A DNA stretch of 64,000 nt from Parietaria judaica (GCA_954871525.1 OX940861.1:39941201-40005200); one strand, 5' to 3'; shown: positions 46,961 to 58,883, counted from the first letter of the stretch. Program-made: numbers and translations. The notes: generated by a model not told the origin, from the letters alone.

Positions 46961-49578
46961 TCAGCTTGAAGCCGGAGCTTGTCTGTTCCACGAGATCAAC
47001 CTCAACAGCCCGACGCAATGAGCTTTCGGACTCCAAGGCGGACTTGGCTTCGTTGAGCTCAACCTCGGCGGCCCGATGCAACGAAACTTCCAACTCCAAG
47101 GCGGAATTGGCTTCGTCAAGCTCCGAGGAAAGCTTCTCAGCCTGCTCCTGGAACTTCTGCCCGTCGCGGGTGGAGGCCTCAAACCGTCCCCGGACTAACG
47201 TGAGTTCTGCCGACAACTCACTGTTCTCTCTCTCTACCCTAGCGGTGGATAGCCGCACGGAGGAAATCACGTTTGTCAACAAGGCTACCCCCCGGGCAAC
47301 GTGTTCAACCAGTTCTAAGTTCCCCACGGGATCGCTGGAAGGCTCGACGATCCCGTGAGAGGCTTCGGCCACAGGAAGTGCTCCCGGAGGCGGCAAGGCT
47401 GGGTAGTTAGCTTGGGCCCGTATCGACCCAGTAGGTGCCTCCTCGGGGACTTCCTCGGGGTCAAGGGATGGCGCAGAAGGTTGCGCCGAGTCATCCGTTG
47501 ATTTAGGTGACGCGCTAGAAGGAGTGACAAAAGGTGATTGCGAGCTGGAGACGCCGGTAAGATTGGGAGAAAGCCGGACCACTGAGCCCTCGAGGGCCTC
47601 GACGCCAGGTGCGTCAGGGAGAAGCTTCGGGCCAGCGAGATTCACCTCGGGGTGCACCCCAGATTGTTCCTCCTCGGGCCCGAAGAGGATCTGTTCTGGA
47701 GCGCTTTCCTCGCCGACAGGCCCCGTATCTCCATCGTTAGAAGCATTGGTCTCTTTGACCAAAGACTGAGTCGGAGGTATTGGGGCCGCGACCGAGTCCC
47801 ACGTTGCTTCGTCAGGGATTCCCCGAGGCGATGACGGGGAAGACCGGGTCGCGACCCCTGGAGCAGAAAGAGGAATTGGGTTTTCGGCCCCCAACAGAGG
47901 TGGAGGAGGAGCATTCGCTGCGACGGCCAGATGCTCGATGTCATCTAACTCCAGTCTCTCCCGCAGGTCCACGGCGGGGCATGCGCGTGCGTCCGCCGCC
48001 AGTCCCGTCCTCCCCACTACGCCCTCGACAGGCACGGTGCCCGAGGCTCCCTCTGCTGTTCCTCGAGACAAACCAGCAGCTTCGAGTTCAAGAGTCGGGT
48101 CGGGAACTCTCGCCTTCTTCGCGGGGGAAGCATCACACACTTCCTCGGCGGGGCGCTTGCCCGAAGAGCTTTCTTCTCGAGGAGCGGGAAGTATCTAGCG
48201 AGGAGCGGGCAGCGGACTCCATCCTCGTTCTTGTTCGCCGCTCGTCACCAGTATCCTCGACGGGGCGTTTACTCGAGAAACCGCCCTCTCGGGGGGTGAG
48301 CCCCATGAAGCGAGGGGCGTCGGATCCTGCCCGGGACCTCGACGGTCTGTGCGCCTCCCGATCCCGACCAACGGGAGCGTTGTCCCTAGTGGCAACGACT
48401 TTATCTTCGGTGTTCTTCTTCAGCCTTGGAGCGGGTTTCCTCCGCTCTACAGGAGATCCCTCCGGATCCGGTTCGCGAAGGAAACTTTTCGGAAGAAGAG
48501 TGTTAAGGGGCGCCCCGTGGATTCGGGCCAACTGATAAACCCCTGACTTCTCGAGCCGCTGGCCCCCGAAGTCTTTGCTCCAATCGCGCCTGGGGCTGGC
48601 AAGGAGAGCAGCGTGGATGCCTTTGAATCGCGCCTCGGCCTCTTCATTCTCCTCGGGCTTAAATCGAGGGAGGTCCACTCCCTCGAGCACCAAATCTCTC
48701 GGTAGGAAAGCATGGTGGGGACCGAAGTTGGAGTTGTCCACACGAACAAAGAAATACTTATTCTCCCAACCGGACTCGTTCGACGGCGTGTTCAGGAGAA
48801 TGTGCGGCCGGACGCAATGAGAGATTGCAAAGCGACCCAGATTCTTCGGATTGCGGGAGACCTTGAAGAGGCGCATTAGGTCCTCGAGCGTGAGCTCCAC
48901 TTTCTGCTCACATGCAATGCCGAGTGTGCAAAGGAGGAGGTGAAGAGTGTTGGGGCTCACCTGAGCGATCGGAACCCCGAAGGCGTAGAGGAACGCCACG
49001 GCCAAGAGAGGCATCGGGAAGCGAAGACCTACGACGCGGAAGAACGACTCGTAGACACAGACGTAGTCGCTCTGAGGCTCGTCGGCGAATTCGCCCTCGA
49101 AAGGGAGACGTGCAAAACAGACCTCTGAGTCAGAATGGTTGTCGACGATAAACTTCAAACCCTCTTCCGTCATGACGGAAGGGGGACTCCGAGTCTTAAA
49201 GACTAGACCGGAGCGGGAAGGAACCATCGAGGCGTCTAAGGGAGAAGGAAGAAGAAGCTTGGAGGTGAGGAAACGAGGATAACAACGAAAAAGAAACTTT
49301 GAGAGAGTTCTTGAAAATACGAAAATGTCGGAAAAAGTGGGTATGAACTCCGAATTTATAGAAAGGGGAGAAGGATAGATAGACATGTCTTGATCTGGCG
49401 GCCCAAATTCAAAGCTTGCTAACTCATCAACGGTTCGTATCAAAGGCCCGTTATAAATCTCTGCAAGCACTCGAATGCGAAAAAGGGGTGGGCATTCAAT
49501 ACTGAAGGGACGTGCGTAAGATTCAAGGCTGACAAGTTTTTGGGAAGGCAAACCAAGGTGGGACCCAGACCCAAGCAA
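46878..49578 (-). pseudogene. Antisense ORF, 'putative gypsy-type transposon' protein
   Basis: The first frame (49578-48133, 481 codons) contains the conserved plant text SEVCFARLPFEGEF, VVGLRFPMPLLAVAFLYAFG, VSPNTLHLLLC and RLFKVSRNPKNLGRF. This matches the family annotated in plants as 'putative gypsy-type transposon' (Pfam Transposase_28). It ends in a basic, serine-rich tail. The second frame (48140-46878, 420 codons) continues in another phase with CDASPAKKARVPDP, an acidic proline-rich linker and a coiled coil (EQAEKLSSELDEANSALELE). A single frameshift near 48140 separates them. The frames run opposite to the element's own transcription, as reported for extra antisense ORFs of Tat elements. 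Function is unknown. Confidence 0.8.
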
Positions 49579-50023
49579 CGGTCGGAGAAGCGAGAGAGTC
49601 AGGCTTCCCTGATCGTTAACAGGGATCTTCGCGGAAAGACCCCTCGCTCAGCATCGTTGAGAAATCTTCATCGCTAGGAGTTTCGTCGGGAAAGTTATAT
49701 TGTTGTACTTACAAAATGCGTGTTTACGTTTACACCTTTGGCCTTCGAGGCGTATATTCTGGTATTTTACAGGATTTAGGTAAGCGAAGAGGGTTCTCCA
49801 CCAAAATGCCAGCGACGTTTAAGTCACGATAGCCCTCGCGGACGAGGGACCCGGCTCGCAACAAGGGGGACGCGAAGGAGGCCTAGCGAGGAAAGGAAGC
49901 GGCTTAGCAATATAACCAAGCGAGGAGCCGAAGAAGCAGTCACCGATCGGGAACCAACTGGTGCCGGCTAGGGCCGATCCCCGAGACAGTTATACTTTAT
50001 TTTACCAAGTGTATACACTTGAT

Positions 50024-50037
50024 AAAATGGGGGACTA
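50024..50037 (+). other. Polypurine tract of Tat-like element
   Basis: aaaatgggggacta lies two bases before the 3' LTR, in the plus orientation. Confidence 0.85.
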
Positions 50038-50039
50038 AC

Positions 50040-50830
50040 TGTTAAGGTCGGATTTGGTCAAATCCATCATCAACACAACTCGTGTCGTTTTTTCCATAAA
50101 CGACATGAGGGGAGGTGAGGAAGTCGTCACCCGACGGGGATTATCCCCGAGGGGGAACATCCCCGAGGAAGAGTACCCCCGAGGAGGTTCATCCACGAGG
50201 AGACGCAGCCACGCGAGAGCAAGTTGCGATGAAGCGTCCCATCACACCCGACGAGGAACTTCGTCATGATGATTGTGCAGGGTCGAATGACCCTTGACGA
50301 GACGTGCATTTAATGAAGCCGACCTACTCACTCGATGAGAGCGTCAGCGACGAGGCTTGCAGAGCTGAATGACGGTTGACGGGATGCGCATTTAATGAGG
50401 CGCACCTACCCATAACGGCAGCCTGCTCGGAAGCGACATAAAGCAAGGATTTACCATGCTGCCCTCAAATCACGCTAGAGAATGAATGATTAAAGGGAAA
50501 AGGGCGGGAAAGATGCGAAAGGAAGGCTTGGTAAAACTCTATAAAAGGCAAGATAAGCCTCATTTTGTAGAGGTTCGGAAAATTAGAGAAGGAGGCCCGA
50601 AAAGAGAAAAAAGAAGTCTTGTAATAGAAAAGGCTAAGGAAAAATAGAGAGGGAGGATAGAGAGAGTAGATGTTCATGATCCTTCATCTGTCCAGCTATT
50701 CAACGGAAGAAAACCGAGCTCATTTCGGAAAATAAAATAAAACAGAGATATTCATCATTTACTATTGTTTATTTGTTATTTGGTGATTGTCTTTGTGACT
50801 GGAAAATGGTGGTGAGAATCGCCTTCTACA
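50040..50830 (+). repeat. 3' LTR of Tat-like element
   Basis: 791 bp, the same length as the 5' LTR, with scattered substitutions (for example tttggtcaaatcc against ttttgtcagatcc near the start). Confidence 0.95.
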
Positions 50831-51281
50831 ATAATTAACAGCAATTATATTATTTTCATATTAGATGGATAAATCATAAATGTGACAATGAAATTTATTA
50901 AATTTAATTTTGTGTTTAAATTCGTAGACAAGTTTAAATTTTAAATTATATATATGTATGAAAATGGTTTAAATGAGCCCACTACAAGCTAACAAACGTA
51001 CAAGTGTCAAATACACAAAATAATAAAATAAAGCCTGATAATAAATAAAAAAGAAAACATCAACATATTAATACTTTTGTGGGCCCTACCACTTTATTGT
51101 AATCAAATATCTCTCATCTTCTCCAGAGAAGGCTTGAACTTCTCTTTAACGGTGTTTCAAGCTTTTTTTAGCTTTTTTTTTTTTCGCCTTCCGGTGATCG
51201 GCGCTGCGGGGGCCCTTCAAGATCGGGGGCCCTAGGCCGTCGCCTTACTCGCCTAGCCCTAGGGTCGACCCTGCCGGTGGT

Positions 51282-52870
51282 CACTGGTGTCTTCGTGATC
51301 TTCGGTCTGGCGACCCCCGGGTGAGCCTGGCAAGGATCGGGGTGGTCCTAGCGCCCTTCGGCGTCTTCTTGGTCTTCGTCCTTGCAAATCCCTAAGCGAT
51401 CCCCCGGGCGAGCCTGGCGAGGGTCGGTGTCGTTCTGGCGAGCTCCGGCATCTTCGTGGTCTTCTTCCTGGCGAACCCCTTCACGACCCCCTATGCGAGC
51501 TTGGCGAGGGTCGGGATCGTTCTGGCGAGGTCCGTTACCATTGCTGTCTCTTGTGCTTTCCTCGTCGTGAGCGGGGACTGACCTCTGCGAAACGTCGTTG
51601 ACACCGTCTTCATTCCCGATCTGAGGTGGTGAAACTTGGTGAGGCGGCTAAGTCTGCCTGGCGAGAGTTTAGGCCCTCGTGTTGAGCGCGATGCTGGTCA
51701 TCAGTTGTGGCGTCGCTTGTTGTGAAGCACTGGCGCGACTCGTCATGTCAAATGGCGATCGTCGTGCTCTAAGTTCTTCCGAGCTGGACCCGATGAACAC
51801 GTGGATAATTGAATGCCGAGTCAACGCGGGTTGACTGATGATCGTCAAAGCTGGAGGCGAATCCTTCGTCTTGGGTGAGTCTCCGGGCTGTTCTCGGCGA
51901 TCCTTGGCGAATTTCCTTCCTTGGCGAGCTCTTCGTCTAGGAGAAGTCCTTGTCTTGGCGTCTTGGCGAAGTCCTCGTCTAGGCGAACTCCTGTCTTGAT
52001 GAAGCTCCGACGTGTTCTTGATGATTCTTCTTGATTTCCTTCCTTGGCGAGCTCCTATAGCAAGGGAAGACCTGCGAAAAAAGGGTAGATCGGGCCCGTG
52101 CCCCGTCACTCATGGTTGGGCGAGGCTGCCTACATATCTCAGTTTAAGAGAATCAGGTCCCACGTAGTTCAAGGTTAGTGATAAAGGGCGGGTGAATGAC
52201 GATGTAATTTGACTCGTCGGAATTGTCGACGTTGGCGGCGCGGAGGTGACCCTTGGCCGAATTGCGAGGGTATTACCGGCGAGTGATGCTCCTTGTCAAC
52301 CTCGTAGGCGTTGGCGAGCTCGTTGTGGTGAGGGCCTTGACCTGGCGAGGGATGCTCCTTGTTGAACTCGTAGGTGTTGGCGAGCTCGTTGTGGCGAGGG
52401 CCTTGACATGGCGAGGTACGCCTTCGTCAACTCGTCGAACAACTCCTCTGGCGAACTTAGACTCTCGTAGACTCCTGATTCTCTATTCGGGCCTTCCCTG
52501 GCGAGGCTAGGGGAATCTAGAGGACTTCCCGAAGTTTCTCCTAAGAACTAGGCTAAATTGTAGAGAGAGAAAGTAGAGAGAAAAACTCTAAAGGCAGCTG
52601 GGAGTGAGTATGGAAATGAGGAGGAGAAGACTATTATTTATAGGAAAACCAACTCCCTATAATTGCACATAGGGGGCCTGCAAATTTCTTCTTGCCAGAG
52701 AGACCTTGCCGCGGCTCCTTGCCATGGCGAAGGGTTCGCCAATGTTCGATAGCTCGCCTTTGATGTCTTCCGAGTGTCCGCGAGCTTGTATGTTGAGTTC
52801 GGGGGAATCTAGGGGACTTCCTTCCTCGTCGTGTGGAATAATTGTGAGTTATCCCTTCATTATGTTATCA
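51282..52870 (-). mobile_element. Ty3/gypsy-like remnant, part 2 (leader and promoter)
   Basis: On the minus strand TATAAATA at 52642-52635 is followed by a CT-rich leader (tctctctactttctctctc) and then a frame at 52109-51669 (MTGHGPDLPF ... SSEELRARRSPFDMTSRASA). This is the layout of an LTR promoter, leader and early gag. It continues into the 87-bp repeats and, beyond the hAT MITE, to 40603. LTR borders could not be fixed. Confidence 0.5.
52635..52642 (-). promoter_or_regulatory. TATA box of gypsy-like remnant
   Basis: TATAAATA on the minus strand is followed by a pyrimidine-rich leader within about 80 bp. Confidence 0.5.
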
Positions 52871-53104
52871 AAGAATTAAAGACGCATACATACGAGAATC
52901 CAAAGATATAAAGAAAAGAGCTATAATAGAAGATTGAAAATCATAAAAACACTCACAAATATAGAGATAATTCACTACACACACGGGCTCACATGCTATT
53001 ATATCTCTTGTAATTGCTTAGCTTTGTACTACTAGCCATATTATACAAAAAACCAACAAACACAAAAAAAAAAAAAAAAGGTAGCTGAAGGCCTCAAGTG
53101 AACC

Positions 53105-54310
53105 TCTTATAAAAATAGGGCTTTATAGTTATATAGTCAAATAAGAAAAATTATTTTGCAAAATAGCCTATCTTTAATTAATATTACTAAATAGTCAATC
53201 AATCAACTACAAAATACCTTATTACCCTTATAATAACATTAATTATTTAATTAAAAAAACAAAAAATTACATTTTAATTATAATTTTTAATTAAATTTTA
53301 GAGCTGATATTAAGTATTAATTAATTGCTTAAAGTAAGGATTTTCAAATAATTTATTATTGACTTACCTTATTCTCGCTCCTCCCAAAAATCACTCGACT
53401 AAAACCTCCTCTCTCCTCCCTAAGCTCAGCCGACGAAGCTCACTTGGCGAACGGCGATTTTTGTGGCCGGCGACTAACGGCGACTTTGGCGGCTGTCTTC
53501 TAACGGCGATTTTGGTGGCTGTCGATGAGCGCATCTATCGGGGCATTGGTGGGTGAGGTAAAAAGAGGGATTTTGGATTTGATATTTGTTTATTCATTTA
53601 TCATCTATTAAATTTGGTTAATTCATGTTGTTTAATTTTGGATTTAGTTTTTTTTTTTTGTTTAAATGTTGTTATGAATCGAGTTTAGGGTTTTTATGAT
53701 TTCACATGATGATTAGGGTTGTTATAAAATCGAGTTTATGTATTAATGTGGTTAATTCACGTTTTTTGTTAGATATGTACATGTATTAACATGGTTTATA
53801 CACGACTAAGTTTGCATTTTGTGCTTATTAATGTGGTTAATTCACGTTTTTGTGAGATATGTACATGTATTAACATGGTTTATATACGATTACGTTGGAA
53901 TTTTACATGACTTGATATCATTGAAAGAAACACATTTACGTTAGATATTATATTGTATTAATGTCGTTAATTCACTTTTATGTTAGATATTAGATTGTAT
54001 TAATGTGGTTTATACACATGTATATGTGTTATTATCAGATTAATGTAGTTGATTCACTTTTATGTAAGATATAATTAGATTATATTAATGTGGTTAATTA
54101 ACATTTATGTTAGATATTATATTGCATTAATGTGGTTTATACACTTGTATATACACACAAGTTGAAGGATAAAGCACGGATGCAAGTTGAAAGAGTGCTA
54201 ATTCGGGAAACGCGATAGATCAAACCTGGACGCATGAAAAGAAGGCCAAGAAGGATGATAACAACAACGAAGATGTCGTATCAAGCCATCCATCGTTCGA
54301 CCTCAGAGTT
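53105..54310. repeat. Dispersed repeat family, copy B
   Basis: Same order and orientation as copy A (35865-37250), without the MITE. It includes a frame at 53359-53556 that ends in the same TNGDFGG...AVDERIYRGIGG tail as copy A. The 3' half is dominated by imperfect repeats of aatgtggtttatacacg and atgttagatattatattg. It may be the left part of a longer element ending near 56250 (ttggctattttgcata), which resembles the inverted left end only loosely. Confidence 0.65.
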
Positions 54311-54384
54311 TGAAAAATGTTTAGTAATTTGATTACATGTATATTTCTTTTAATTTATTTTCTATGACATTCACAATATAACCA

Positions 54385-54605
54385 CGGTTTATAATTTTAC
54401 TATAAAACAAGTAATTGTTCATTATTTTTGTTTTTTTAATAACAATATTAATACATATTAACACAATAAATAACATTTTTCTGTAAAACATGTAAATGTT
54501 CATTTTTTTAATAACCATATTAATACATATTAACACAAGAAATAGAATTTTATTGAAAACAAGTAAATGTTCATTTTTCTGTTTTTTAATAACCACATTA
54601 ATACA
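54385..54605. repeat. ~75-85-bp tandem repeat, three units
   Basis: The phrase aaacaagtaaatgttcattt...aataaccatattaatacata repeats three times with small changes. The third unit is split by the element at 54611-55708. Confidence 0.8.
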
Positions 54606-54610
54606 AGTTA

Positions 54611-55708
54611 GGCTGTATTTGTTTCCACTTAATGAACATCTTAATCTTAATGGGTCAGATTTAGAGTCATTAAGTGCATTTATTTTTTTCTTGTTGAACA
54701 TCTTAATGGATCTGAATAGCCACTTATTCGGTCAGATCTACACCAAAGTCTTATCCACTAAGAGCTCAAATTTGGTATATCACGTTATCTCATTCTCATC
54801 ATATTCTCTCTCCAAATTTAATTTTCTCTCTCTATTTGAAACTTTAAAACTCCATAACTCTTAAACCGAGCATCAGATTGACTCATATGATATACCGTTG
54901 GAAAGCTTACAACGAGATGAATCCAATGATAGGTGGGAAGATATAGTTTTGACGCTTTTTAAAAAAAAAGTTTCGAAAATATATATAAAATATATTATAA
55001 AATATTAAATTAAAAAATAATTAGGAATTTGTAATTAAAAGTTATCTAATATATCAATTAGCTTATATATATATATTTTTAATGGATATATATGTATTTA
55101 CGTTTAAATTTACATGTTTCCAAATTTATTAATATAATAAAAATATTTTACGTTTAAAAAATATATTAAGTAAGAAAATTATTAAGAATTCGTAATTAAA
55201 AGTTATAATATATAAATTAGTTTATATATTACATTTTTTAATGGATATGTATATATATATACGTTTAAATTTACATATTTCTAAATTTATTAACATAATA
55301 AATAATCATTATAATAAATTTACATATAATCAATTACCATAAATAATTTAATAGATGATATGATTTTTTATAGTGTAAAAATTTTCAAATAAAGTTTTAA
55401 AATTTATTATATTTATATGTTATCTTAAAATATTTTCAATGGAATTTTTATGAAAAATAAAATAATTGGATATTATTAATAAATTATTTTAAATTTAAAT
55501 TTAAATTAACAGTATTAAAAATAACCGTATATATAAAGGTGTATAGTAAAATTTAATTTTTACAAGAAAAATGTATTCAGATCTGCATTCAGATCTTAAA
55601 AAACAAACACACTTAATTATATGTCATTCAGATTCAGATGTCACATCTTATTATTCAGATGTGCATTTAGATTCAGACGTCTTAATCTTAATGTAAACAA
55701 ACGGACCC
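54611..55708. mobile_element. Harbinger/Tourist-like non-autonomous element
   Basis: The left end ggctgtatttgtttccactt pairs with the right end (minus-strand reading gggtccgtttgtttacatta). The words cttaatcttaatg sit just inside both ends. A 3-bp TTA lies on each side (54608-54610, 55709-55711), the usual PIF/Harbinger target duplication. The interior is very AT-rich with no transposase. Confidence 0.75.
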
Positions 55709-55711
55709 TTA

Positions 55712-58490
55712 ATAACACATAAATATGAACACGTTCAATAACTCGTTCAAAAATATGAACACGTTCAAATTAATATAGTTGGTTTTATTTTCAAATATTT
55801 GACTATTGGGTTATATATTTACACGAATTTATATGGTTAGGAACATGTTAAATTATCAAATATTTGATTATTTATTTAAACGATTTAAAAATATTTACAC
55901 TATCCATATTAATAGCAAAAATGGTTAGCAAATAGGAACTTGTTTGATTATCAAATATTTGATTATTTATTTACAGGATTTCAAATATTCACATGATTTT
56001 AGCTCCACGAATAATATCTACAAATAATATCCACATAAATAGTTAATTAGTTAATTAGTTAGAATCTTTCAACGTGATTAGCCACACATTTTCAAAATTT
56101 CATTTTTAATTTTTTAAAAACAAATCGAGACTAGAGACTATTAGCCAAAATTTAGACGGTATAATATCCATAATGAAATCATTAATTAGTAATGAATAAA
56201 ATATGATATTAAAAAGCCACCTTATCCAAATTGGCTATTTTGCATAGAGAAATAAAAGGATGTCTATATTACTAAACAACGTTTTTATTTCGCTATTAGA
56301 AGCCATTTCTCATAAAAATATCATCGTTTTAATCTCTTTTACTTTATATATAGTGACTAAGATTTAGAAGACGATATTGCAATTTTTAATTATTATCTAC
56401 ATAATACGTTATTAAACTTAGATAACCATTCAAACTTGGACCGCTTTAAAGATCGGTCATAAATGCAATATTTATACTAGACATTTTGAAAAATTATATC
56501 AATAAGTTTTTTTTTTTTTGTCTAGCATATTCGTTTTCTAAATCTCTCACCGTTTGATGAGAAAACTGCGTACATAGGAAGCATTAATTTTTTAAATTTT
56601 TTATATACTTTGTGTGTCATTTTCTTCTAGATTGCTTATAGCGGTTGCACAGTGGTAACTATCCACTTGAGATTCCATTGCCTTAGTAATTGTAGGTCGA
56701 GATTACTTACTGGGACTCACTTACCTTGTTGGAATCGTCGGTTAGAAAACATTGTTTCTTGTGAGTGTGAAGCGGCGGCCTAATGCCTTTGTCGACCGTG
56801 CATCGACAATTTTTTCACTGGTGCTCGTGGAAGAAATTCCATACGTCCGATGTAAGCTTCTTTCCAAACGGTAACGTCGTCCTTCGGGCTTCGGCAATTG
56901 AGGCTTTACCGGTTTTGTTCCATGATCCGACGGGTTGAGAACCTCAAACCATGGACCGATTTCAGGGTCGGCACCTCCTCTCCAAACGGGAATTCAAATT
57001 GACATTGAATTTCTTGCTTCTCCTCATCTTCACACAATTAACTTTCCTGCAATAGATTTTGTAAAAATGAATTTGGATGACCTCCATGTTCAGAAACTTG
57101 ATTAACCAATTGTTGGGAAACTAAAGCGGGGTTAGCTTGGTGTAAAGCTAAATTCCTAACTGCACTCGGCCTAAATGATTATTGTGTGCCATCAGGGTAA
57201 ATGAGGTTAGGTGGTAACGAAAAAAAATACCAGCCAGGAGCATAACCGGTCTATATCCCTCTGGTGTGGTTTGCGAACTACCAGGTGCCACTGAGGATTA
57301 TTATCATATTGCAAATGCCTAGCCATCCTTAGGATAACGGATTGAGAAACACTTCCTTATTGAGTGTACGAAAACCGCCATTATGTTACGACTCTATATT
57401 ATACACGGAAATATAGGATTAATAATACAAAGAGAGGCGTAATAAATAAAAATAGAGATTTAGTAAATCTAAATAGATATGTAGTAAATATAAAGAGAGA
57501 AAAGGAGTCCTTACTTTGTTCCTCGTTGATTGCACGCTTGCCACGCATCAGCGTTTCCAACACTACGCTAATGAGGCGTCGTTTAACTGCCGAGGAGTGT
57601 CTGTGGCGTTCGCGTGGGACCACAAAACGCGAGTGGCGTTTGCGTGGTGGACGCATGACATATCCGCGTAGGGTGTGGCCAGGTTGAATAATAGTATATA
57701 AACTTAATTTTACCTGAACAAACACTAGGCATTTAGTAGATACAGATATAAATAAAAGTATCACGAGTGTTACGGGTATTTTTCATAGCCAAGAAAATTA
57801 AGGCTCAATCCATGAAATTGGCCCAAAAGTAAGCCCACATACACATTTAAATCACATTTTAAACAACTTATTAAAAGTACCGCAACGTCGTGTCAATGCG
57901 TCATCGCGCCGAATCTTCTTTTGACCTAACCTTCTTTTTATCTTAAGGTGAGATTGATTTTTACCCCATCACTCCATATGGGTCCATGTTTGATTGGGCA
58001 TTTCCTTATAACATGGATTTTTTCTCCGTCAGCTCTTCCTGAGCCCGAAACGTTCGTGGAGAGGGCCCACTTACTCTAGGGAATTCGACCCCAACATATA
58101 TTATTTTATTTGCTGAATTTTTGTACTTTAGAAAAATATATGATGTATATAAAGTGATGCAGCCAAAGATGTGGATACTCATTACTCCAAAATCGTGAGA
58201 AGCTTCGTCGCGATGCGTCGCGAGAAATCGTGAGTTCGCGAGAAAACTGTTGGTTTGTTTGCGGCATATGTACCTATTTGTTTCCAATGTTTAATTTTAT
58301 TAATTTTTACCCGAATTTAATTATCAAACTTTATTAATTATTTCAAAATTATATTTAAATATGTTTATTATTTATAATTATTATTTATAACATATTAATA
58401 ATTATTTAAATATTAATTTGTAACATATTAATAATTTTACCAAATTTAATTAACAAATGAATAAATATGATAAAACGGGATATTTTAAAA
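55712..58490. other. Intergenic region, no gene assigned
   Basis: 55712-56640 is AT-rich. 56640-57340 is less AT-rich and contains one stop-free minus-strand stretch of about 83 codons (to a TAA at 56744-56742) without a start codon or recognised domain. 57520-57680 has gcgtttgcgtgg-like words in a small GC-rich patch. 58080-58260 has a few cgtcgcgatgcgtcgcgag words resembling the 36423 MITE interior, but no ends were found. Confidence 0.5.
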
Positions 58491-58883
58491 AAAAAGTTGT
58501 ATTATTCATTGTGAATATTACAATAAGGTGGAAGAAAACTGTAAATATTCAGTGTAAATATTACAAGATGCCTCACTAAAACCTCTGTTGTAAAACCCTC
58601 CTTAGGGACTTAAAACCAAGAGAGGAAAGAGCACATCATTATTGGCGCTAACTTTGCATCACTCAGGGAATAAGGCATTAAACTTTTTAGTCATTACATC
58701 CAGATCGGTTGGTTCGGACCGTTGGGCGATGACGGGGTTACGGAACATCCAATCATTCAACACCACTATTTGCTCGAGATGTGTGTTGGTTGTTGAAGAC
58801 CTCCGGTCGTCGATGATATTCTGAGTCAAAGTCATATTTTACTAAAATAAAATATTTTAAAATCACCAATTATCAGCTATATA

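Larger units (their letters stand above)
41549..50830 (+). mobile_element. Non-autonomous Tat-like Ty3/gypsy element with captured gene
   Basis: LTRs of 791 bp (41549-42339 and 50040-50830) both start tgttaaggtcgg and end ctaca, and differ by scattered substitutions. Perfect 5-bp duplications ataat flank them (41544-41548, 50831-50835). The PBS tggcgcccaccgaggggc (42343-42360) and purine tract aaaatgggggacta (50024-50037) set the plus orientation. The 7.7-kb interior has no recognisable gag, protease, reverse transcriptase, RNase H or integrase. Instead it has an F-box/LRR-like frame (sense), tandem repeats and a long antisense frame. A TGGCGCC primer site, long LTRs and an extra antisense ORF point to the Tat lineage. 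It must rely on enzymes from another element. Confidence 0.93.
41153..51273. mobile_element. hAT-type MITE (host of the Tat-like element)
   Basis: The left end cagagctggccctgg and the right end (reverse complement cagggtcgaccctagg) are imperfect inverted repeats of the CAGRG..GGCCCTG class common in hAT elements. Flanking 8-bp duplications are ccggcggt (41145-41152) and ccggtggt (51274-51281), a 7/8 match. Removing the Tat-like insertion leaves about 830 bp (41153-41548 and 50836-51273). Subterminal gggggccctaggc words occur at both ends. Confidence 0.85.
40775..51550 (-). repeat. 87-bp (29-codon) minisatellite, interrupted
   Basis: Units begin cgagcctggcgagggtc. They lie at about 40775-41152 and continue at 51282-51550 after the hAT MITE. 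About eight units are visible. One minus-strand frame translates the best-preserved unit (near 51409-51495) as IGGREGVRQE...DTDPRQAR, 29 residues, with the neighbouring text PRQNDPDPRQAR. Because 87 is divisible by 3, other frames stay open too. Confidence 0.8.

Noticed and set aside
47524..48535. Plus-strand frames of 81-251 codons
   Set aside because: They are shadows opposite the antisense ORF of the Tat-like element; no recognisable domain.
58560..58640. Possible conserved cctcactaaaacctctgttg motif of an LTR or gene family
   Set aside because: Similar text is remembered from plant repeats, but no borders or coding context support a call.
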